Below are positions 58,184-64,000 of a stretch of 64,000 bases of DNA, piece by piece. How positions within the stretch are numbered: position 1 is the first letter of the stretch; each line of letters opens with the position of its first letter. The DNA is from Candidatus Woesearchaeota archaeon (GTDB lineage Archaea > Nanobdellota > Nanobdellia > Woesearchaeales > DSVV01), in contig JABHXF010000033.1 in the NCBI GenBank assembly GCA_018657385.1, forward strand, positions 1 to 64,000, written 5' to 3'. Below the pieces are notes generated by a model, which did not search any database, was not told the DNA's origin, and saw only the letters and a list, made by a program, of their open reading frames with translations. Position numbers and translations under genes: made by a program.

Positions 58184-59635
58184 TTATTTCACTTTCAGAT
58201 GCCATTCTCTATTATCTTTCTCTATTAACTTATCAGCTTCTTTAGGATATGTTCCTATTTTATATTTATGAAGTTTTGTCTTCTTATTTTTTATTGTTCT
58301 GTTAATTGAATTTTTAATCTTATCAATAATTTTCCATTGTTGCTCAATTTCATCTGTTCTTACAAAAGTAGATTGGTCCCCTATAATTACATCATTTAGT
58401 AAATTTTCATATGCAACTGGACTTCCAGGGCCAAAAGTGCATTCATGACAAAAATCCATTTTTACTGAGGTTATATCAGGTTTTCCTGGGATTTTTGCAT
58501 TGAGTTGAATATAAAATCCTTCTTCAGGTTGTATTTGTATTACCATATAATTTGGTTTGAAATTACATACATTGCTGAATAAAAGACATGGTGCTTCCTT
58601 GAATTGTACATAAATTGAAGTAATTTTATTCTTCATTTTTTTGCCTGTGATAAAATAAAAAGGAACATTTTTCCATCTTCTATTTTTGATAAACATTTTA
58701 GTTGCAGCAAAAGTTTCTGTTGATGAAGCTTTGCTAATTACTTTTTCTTTAGTATAACCTATGTATTGACCAACAACAGTATCTTCTTTAATTTTTGATG
58801 GCTTTATAGATTTTAAAATTTTAACTTTCTTATCTCTTATATAATCACCAGTCAGCTTTTTTGGTGTATCCATTGTTGCAAGAGATAGCATTTGCATCAT
58901 ATGATTTTGCATGACATCTCTTATTGCACCATATTTGTCATAAAATGCTCCTCTTTCCTCAATACCAACATCTTCACTAAGAATAATTTGTACATGATCA
59001 ATATGTTTTTTGTTCCATAATGGTTCAAGAATTGTGTTTGTAAATCTTGCTACTGCAATATTTTGGATTAATTCTTTTCCAAGGTAATGGTCAATTCTAT
59101 ATATCTGTTTTTCTTTAAAGACCTTTGTTATGCATTTGTTGATTTGTTTTGCAGATTTTAAATCGTGACCAAATGGTTTTTCAAATACTACTTTTGTCCA
59201 GTTTTTCTTAAACCCTTGTTTTTTTCTTCTTTTTTCTTTTGTTAAACCACATTTGCTAAGATTGTCAGCAATTACTTTAAAATGAGATGGTAGTGTAGCA
59301 AGATAAAATATTCTATTCCCTGGAAGTTTATGTTTTTTCTCAATAGATTTTGTAAATTCTTCAAGCTTGCAAAATCCTATATTATTATAGAAATCTGCCT
59401 GAAAATAATACATTCTTTTTTCTAATGTTGACCATGTTTTTTTATTAAGCTTTTCTACATACTTTTTTGATTTTTTAAGAATAAGTTTAGGATTTGAATG
59501 TGCTCTTCCAACTCCAACTATTGCAAAATCTTTTATTTTTTTATTTGCAACTAGATTATGTATTGCTGGAATTAATTTCTTTTTTGTAAGATCTCCTGTT
59601 GCACCTAAAATGACAATCAAACATTTGTCTTCCAT
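58184..59635 (-). CDS. zwf: Glucose-6-phosphate 1-dehydrogenase
   Basis: LGATGDLTKKKLIPA, FEKPFGHDL, YRIDHYLGKELIQNI. Confidence 0.95.
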   Translation of the reverse strand: MEDKCLIVILGATGDLTKKKLIPAIHNLVANKKIKDFAIVGVGRAHSNPKLILKKSKKYVEKLNKKTWSTLEKRMYYFQADFYNNIGFCKLEEFTKSIEKKHKLPGNRIFYLATLPSHFKVIADNLSKCGLTKEKRRKKQGFKKNWTKVVFEKPFGHDLKSAKQINKCITKVFKEKQIYRIDHYLGKELIQNIAVARFTNTILEPLWNKKHIDHVQIILSEDVGIEERGAFYDKYGAIRDVMQNHMMQMLSLATMDTPKKLTGDYIRDKKVKILKSIKPSKIKEDTVVGQYIGYTKEKVISKASSTETFAATKMFIKNRRWKNVPFYFITGKKMKNKITSIYVQFKEAPCLLFSNVCNFKPNYMVIQIQPEEGFYIQLNAKIPGKPDITSVKMDFCHECTFGPGSPVAYENLLNDVIIGDQSTFVRTDEIEQQWKIIDKIKNSINRTIKNKKTKLHKYKIGTYPKEADKLIEKDNREWHLKVK

Positions 59636-59679
59636 ATTTAACCTCCTTTTTATGTTTTAATGAATAAATATTAAATAGT

Positions 59680-61500
59680 TTAGAATTGCTTAACAGCACT
59701 AATTATTGCTGAAGCATCAATCTTATATCTTTTTCTAAGTTCTTCAGGTTTTCCAGATCTTGGAATTTCTTTAATGTAAAGATGTTTAAGTTTTATTGAT
59801 TTATTATTAATTTTATTTGTAGATGTTGCAAATACTTCAGATACAACTGTACCAATTCCACCAAAATAATGATCCTCTACAACAATAATATTTCCTGAAC
59901 ATTCTTTTGCATTCTTCAGTAATGCTTTTTTGTCAATCGGTTGTATTGAGTATAGGTCAATTACTCTTGTGTTTATTTTCTTTTCTTTTAATTTGTTATG
60001 TGCTTTTAATGCTTCATACAAAGTTACACCTGCACCAATGATTAATATTTTATCTCTTTTGCTTTTCTTTATAACTTTAAGTCCACCTAAAGGAAATTTT
60101 TCTGAATTTTTATATATTGTTGGGGTTTTTTCTCTTGTTGTCCTCATATATGAAATCCCTTTATGTTTTGCCATCTCTTTAACAAGTTTTTCTGTTGAAA
60201 TAGCATCACAAGGATATAAAATAACAGAACCAGGTATACTTAAGAACATATTTATATCTTCTAGTCCCATTTGTGATGGGCCATCTTCTCCAATACTTAC
60301 TCCAACATGGCTACCCATAATCTTAATATTTGCTTTTGAATAAAGAGCCATTCTTATAAAATCATGTGCTCTACTTAAAAAAGCAGAAAATGTTGCGGCA
60401 AATGGTATTTTACCTCTAGCTGATAATCCTATTGCCATTCCAATCATGTTTTGTTCAGCAATGAATGATTCAAAACTTCTTTTTGGAAAGTTCTTGAAAA
60501 ACTCTTCAGTCATAGTTGAATTTTTAACATCTCCGTCAATAACAACAGCACTTTTATTTTTTTTACCTAAATTAACTAATGCTTTACCAAATGCAGATCT
60601 TGTTGCAATTTTTTCTCCTAATTTGTAAGTATTATTCTTGAAGTTTTTGAATTTATATGTTACTTTTTCATACTTAATGTCTGATTTTAACTTAAGGCTA
60701 TTTATTCCTGGTTTTTCAAGTTCTTTAAGTGCTTTTTCAAATTGATCTCCCTTAAGTGCTTTTCCATGCCACCCTTCTTTGTTCTCAATAAATGATATGC
60801 CCTTTCCTTTTAATGTCCTTGCTATTATTACTGTAGGTTTATTATGGTGTGTAGATGATTTAGATTTTTTTAATGCATTTAATATTTCTGTTACATTATG
60901 ACCATTGATTACAATAGTATTCCATCCAAAAGCACTGAATTTTTTCTGGTATGTGTTAAGATTATGGCCATGCATTGTAGGCTGTGATTGACCTAATCTA
61001 TTGACATCAATAATTGCACAAAGATTATTTAACTTATAATATGACGCAGCATTTGCAGCCTCCCATACAGAGCCCTCTGCAATTTCACCATCTCCTAATA
61101 AAACATATACTCTTTTTTTTTCTTTACCTAATTTTTGGGCTAATGCCATTCCAACTCCTGCAGATAATCCTTGACCGAGACTACCTGTTGCTACTTTGAT
61201 CATAGGCATATTTGGTGTGGGATGACCTTCAAGATTACTTGTGATTTTCCTAAGATTCATTAACTCTTTTACTGGAATAATTCCTGATTCTGCGTATGCA
61301 GCCCATAAAATAGGAGCAGCATGGCCTTTTGACATTACAAACTCATCTCCTTGTCTTAATTCAGAAAAAAAACAACAACTCATGATTTCTGCACATGAGA
61401 AACATGTTGTTGGATGACCTGAACCAGCAGCAGTTGTCGATCTAAGAGAATGAATCCTTAACTTATCAGCCATTAGCTGGAGTTTTTTTATTTTACTCAT
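59680..61500 (-). CDS. tkt: Transketolase, full length
   Basis: STTAAGSGHPTTCFSCAEIM, LGDGEIAEGSVWEAANAASYYKLNN, AEQNMIGMAIGLS. Confidence 0.95.
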   Translation of the reverse strand: MSKIKKLQLMADKLRIHSLRSTTAAGSGHPTTCFSCAEIMSCCFFSELRQGDEFVMSKGHAAPILWAAYAESGIIPVKELMNLRKITSNLEGHPTPNMPMIKVATGSLGQGLSAGVGMALAQKLGKEKKRVYVLLGDGEIAEGSVWEAANAASYYKLNNLCAIIDVNRLGQSQPTMHGHNLNTYQKKFSAFGWNTIVINGHNVTEILNALKKSKSSTHHNKPTVIIARTLKGKGISFIENKEGWHGKALKGDQFEKALKELEKPGINSLKLKSDIKYEKVTYKFKNFKNNTYKLGEKIATRSAFGKALVNLGKKNKSAVVIDGDVKNSTMTEEFFKNFPKRSFESFIAEQNMIGMAIGLSARGKIPFAATFSAFLSRAHDFIRMALYSKANIKIMGSHVGVSIGEDGPSQMGLEDINMFLSIPGSVILYPCDAISTEKLVKEMAKHKGISYMRTTREKTPTIYKNSEKFPLGGLKVIKKSKRDKILIIGAGVTLYEALKAHNKLKEKKINTRVIDLYSIQPIDKKALLKNAKECSGNIIVVEDHYFGGIGTVVSEVFATSTNKINNKSIKLKHLYIKEIPRSGKPEELRKRYKIDASAIISAVKQF

Positions 61501-61519
61501 GGTGGTTTTTTACGACTTT

Positions 61520-61780
61520 TTACCTTTTCTTCTTCTTTTTAGTTGTTGTTTTAGTTTGACACCAACAGCCGTCAACTAACCACTTATACACTAACCAAAA
61601 GATTACTGAAAATATAAATGCTCCTACTATAATATATAATAATTTCCATAGGCCCCAGCTATATAGCATGTGTCCACCCTTTTTAGCAAAACAACTACCT
61701 TCTTCTGTACCTGCATATCCTGCCAATGCTATTGGTATTGATGCTAATGCTGGTAAAATATACATTATTTTGTGTTTCAT
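61520..61780 (-). CDS. Small membrane protein with poly-K tail
   Basis: 86 aa, two TM segments, RBS AGAGGTGCAAAC. Confidence 0.55.
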   Translation of the reverse strand: MKHKIMYILPALASIPIALAGYAGTEEGSCFAKKGGHMLYSWGLWKLLYIIVGAFIFSVIFWLVYKWLVDGCWCQTKTTTKKKKKR

Positions 61781-61830
61781 GTTTGCACCTCTTTTTTTTG
61801 AATTAATTTATTCTTATTTTACTGTTATTC

Positions 61831-62478
61831 TTATTTTTTACACATTATTATCTTAACACTATGTAAATAATGATAAGATGTTCTTATATATTTAAATTTT
61901 CTCTTCTTTAATTCTCTTTCTAAGTCATAATCTAAGAATTTATTTGCTCTATTATAATCAGGTTCAAATATTCTTAAGTAAAGTCTAAATAAATTCCTAA
62001 ATACTATGTTTTTTGGTTTGTTTAATTCCATAATTACAAGAACTTTATTTTTCTTTAAAAGTCTATATGCTTCTTTAATTATTCTTGCTCTTGGTTCTTC
62101 AGGAATCTCGTGGAGAGCAAAACCAATCATTACAACATCAAATTTATTTGATGAGAACTCAGTATCCTCAATATTCCTTCTCAAAAAAGAAATATTTAAT
62201 TTCTTATTTTTTGCTTTTTTCTTGGCTCTTTTTAACATCCCATAAGATAAATCAATACCAACAATATCTGATTTTGGAAATAACTCTTTAGTTAATATTG
62301 CAAGCTCTCCTGTACCTGTTGCTAAATCAATTATTCTCTTTGAGTTTTTAGGGATCTGTCTAAGAGCTTTTAATCTTATTTTTTTTGCTTTGCCAAAAAG
62401 AGAAATATTAAAAATAAAATCATATAATTTCGGAACTAACATCTCAAAGCTTTCTTTGTAATATTTAGGTATCCTCAT
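61831..62478 (-). CDS. UbiE/MenG-like methyltransferase
   Basis: IIDLATGTGELAIL, FDVVMIGFALHEIPE. Confidence 0.88.
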   Translation of the reverse strand: MRIPKYYKESFEMLVPKLYDFIFNISLFGKAKKIRLKALRQIPKNSKRIIDLATGTGELAILTKELFPKSDIVGIDLSYGMLKRAKKKAKNKKLNISFLRRNIEDTEFSSNKFDVVMIGFALHEIPEEPRARIIKEAYRLLKKNKVLVIMELNKPKNIVFRNLFRLYLRIFEPDYNRANKFLDYDLERELKKRKFKYIRTSYHYLHSVKIIMCKK

Positions 62479-62502
62479 AATAAGAAAAATAAAAAAACTA
62501 AT

Positions 62503-64000
62503 TTATAGCTTTTTCCCTTTTAACAATAAAGAATTACTAACAACACTCACACTGCTAAGGGCCATTGCTCCACCTGCTATCATTGGTGATAATAACCAGC
62601 CAGTCCATGGATATAATAAACCTGCAGCAATTGGAATTCCTGCAGTATTATAAAATAATGCCCAAAACATGTTTTGTCTTATCTTAGACATGGTCATTTT
62701 GCTTAATTTAATTGCTTTAACTACATCTAATAAATCATCTTTCATTAAAACAATTTCACCAGTTTCCATTGCAACATCTGTGCCTGAACCCATTGCTATA
62801 CCAACATCTGCTTGTGCAAGTGCAGGAGCATCATTAATTCCATCTCCGACCATAGCTACTTTTTCATTCTTGTTTCTTCTTTTTAATCTTTTTTGAATTC
62901 TTTTAACATATTTAGCTTTATCTTCTGGTAAAACTTCAGCAAATACATTTTTAATATTAGCTTGTTTAGCTATTGCCTTTGCTGTTCTTTCATTATCTCC
63001 AGTAATCATATACACTTTTATCTTCATTTTTTGTAATTGTTTTATTGCTTTTGGTGATGTTTCTTTAATTGTATCGGCAACTCCAATTACTCCAATTAAT
63101 TTCTTATTTTCAGAAAGCATCATTACAGTTTTACCTTGTTCTTCTAATTTTTGAATTGCTTTTATTTGAGATTTAACATTAACGTTATATCTACTCATTA
63201 ATTTGGCATTACCAAAATAATATTTCTTCTTGTTAAGATTTGCAGTGATTCCATGACCAGGTATTGCTTTAAAACCAGTAACTTTTTTAAACTTAATTTT
63301 ATTATCTTTTGTATGTTTTACAATTGCTTCTGCTAATGGATGTTCACTACCTTTTTCAATGCTTCCTGCAATTTCTAATAACTTATCTTCTGATATCTTT
63401 TGTTTTCCTTTTCCACTTAATGCTATTATATCTGTAACATCTGGAGTTCCTTTAGTAATTGTTCCTGTTTTGTCTAAAATAATTGCTTTGATTTTATGAG
63501 ATGTTTCTAATGCTTCTCCACCTTTAATAAGAACACCATTTTTAGCTCCTTTTCCAGTGCCTACCATAATAGCTGTAGGTGTTGCTAGGCCAAGAGCACA
63601 TGGGCATGCAATAACTAAAACTGCAACAGCTGCAATCAATGAAAATCTAAAATCTTCTCCAATTGCATAAAACCAAACTAAAAATGTGACTAATGCAATA
63701 ACTAAAACAACTGGCACAAAATAACCTGCAACTGCATCTGCAAATCTTTGTATTGGTGCTTTGCTACCTTGAGCATCTTCTATAAGCTTAATTATCTGAG
63801 CTAATGTTGAATTTGCTCCTACTTTTGTAGCTCTAAATCTAAATCCACCATATTTGTTAATTGTTGCACCAACAACTTTGTCTCCTTTCTTTTTCTCAAC
63901 TGGGATACTTTCTCCAGTAATCATGGATTCATCTACAGAAGTACTACCTTCAATAACAACACCATCAACTGGTATTTTTTCTCCTGGTTTAACAAGAACT
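62503..64000 (-). CDS. copA: Cu+/heavy-metal P1B-type ATPase, partial (5' end beyond window)
   Basis: [83 protein letters not shown]; reading frame open to window edge. Confidence 0.95.
   Translation of the reverse strand, partial: VLVKPGEKIPVDGVVIEGSTSVDESMITGESIPVEKKKGDKVVGATINKYGGFRFRATKVGANSTLAQIIKLIEDAQGSKAPIQRFADAVAGYFVPVVLVIALVTFLVWFYAIGEDFRFSLIAAVAVLVIACPCALGLATPTAIMVGTGKGAKNGVLIKGGEALETSHKIKAIILDKTGTITKGTPDVTDIIALSGKGKQKISEDKLLEIAGSIEKGSEHPLAEAIVKHTKDNKIKFKKVTGFKAIPGHGITANLNKKKYYFGNAKLMSRYNVNVKSQIKAIQKLEEQGKTVMMLSENKKLIGVIGVADTIKETSPKAIKQLQKMKIKVYMITGDNERTAKAIAKQANIKNVFAEVLPEDKAKYVKRIQKRLKRRNKNEKVAMVGDGINDAPALAQADVGIAMGSGTDVAMETGEIVLMKDDLLDVVKAIKLSKMTMSKIRQNMFWALFYNTAGIPIAAGLLYPWTGWLLSPMIAGGAMALSSVSVVSNSLLLKGKKL

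Noticed and set aside
1-64000. tRNA or rRNA genes
   Set aside because: No T-loop GGTTCRANNCC with matching acceptor/anticodon arms and no rRNA-like conserved blocks noticed in intergenic regions; a tRNAscan/Infernal run would be decisive.

Overview
AT-rich, gene-dense archaeal chromosome segment. The gene content (Orc1/Cdc6, Hef helicase-nuclease, archaeal CCA-adding enzyme, family-B DNA polymerase, AlaX, Elp3, beta-CASP RNase, TATA-box promoters) suggests a DPANN/Woesearchaeota-like genome; that lineage call is inference. I annotate about 55 CDS. They cover NAD synthesis (nadA, L-aspartate dehydrogenase), a four-subunit 2-oxoacid:ferredoxin oxidoreductase, an oxidative pentose-phosphate cluster (tkt-zwf-gnd), diphosphomevalonate decarboxylase, a GH84-like O-GlcNAcase, P-type ATPases and a large S-layer-like glycoprotein. 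No tRNA, rRNA or CRISPR was seen. The most notable material is intergenic. (1) A dispersed family of about 90-nt elements (8 clear copies, 1 divergent) folds as a three-way junction with conserved joining sequences NYGA / GARTA / GU and covarying stems. (2) A roughly 190-nt element at 53601-53788 has three stacked long stems enclosing an H-type pseudoknot. (3) The glutamate dehydrogenase gene has a long structured 5' leader. (4) Several other long inverted repeats, a 62-bp tandem terminator-like array and palindromic operators are present. (5) A divergent TrmB / micro-membrane-peptide / atypical carbamoyltransferase locus is present. All structures were found by eye and need covariance searches and RNA-seq.
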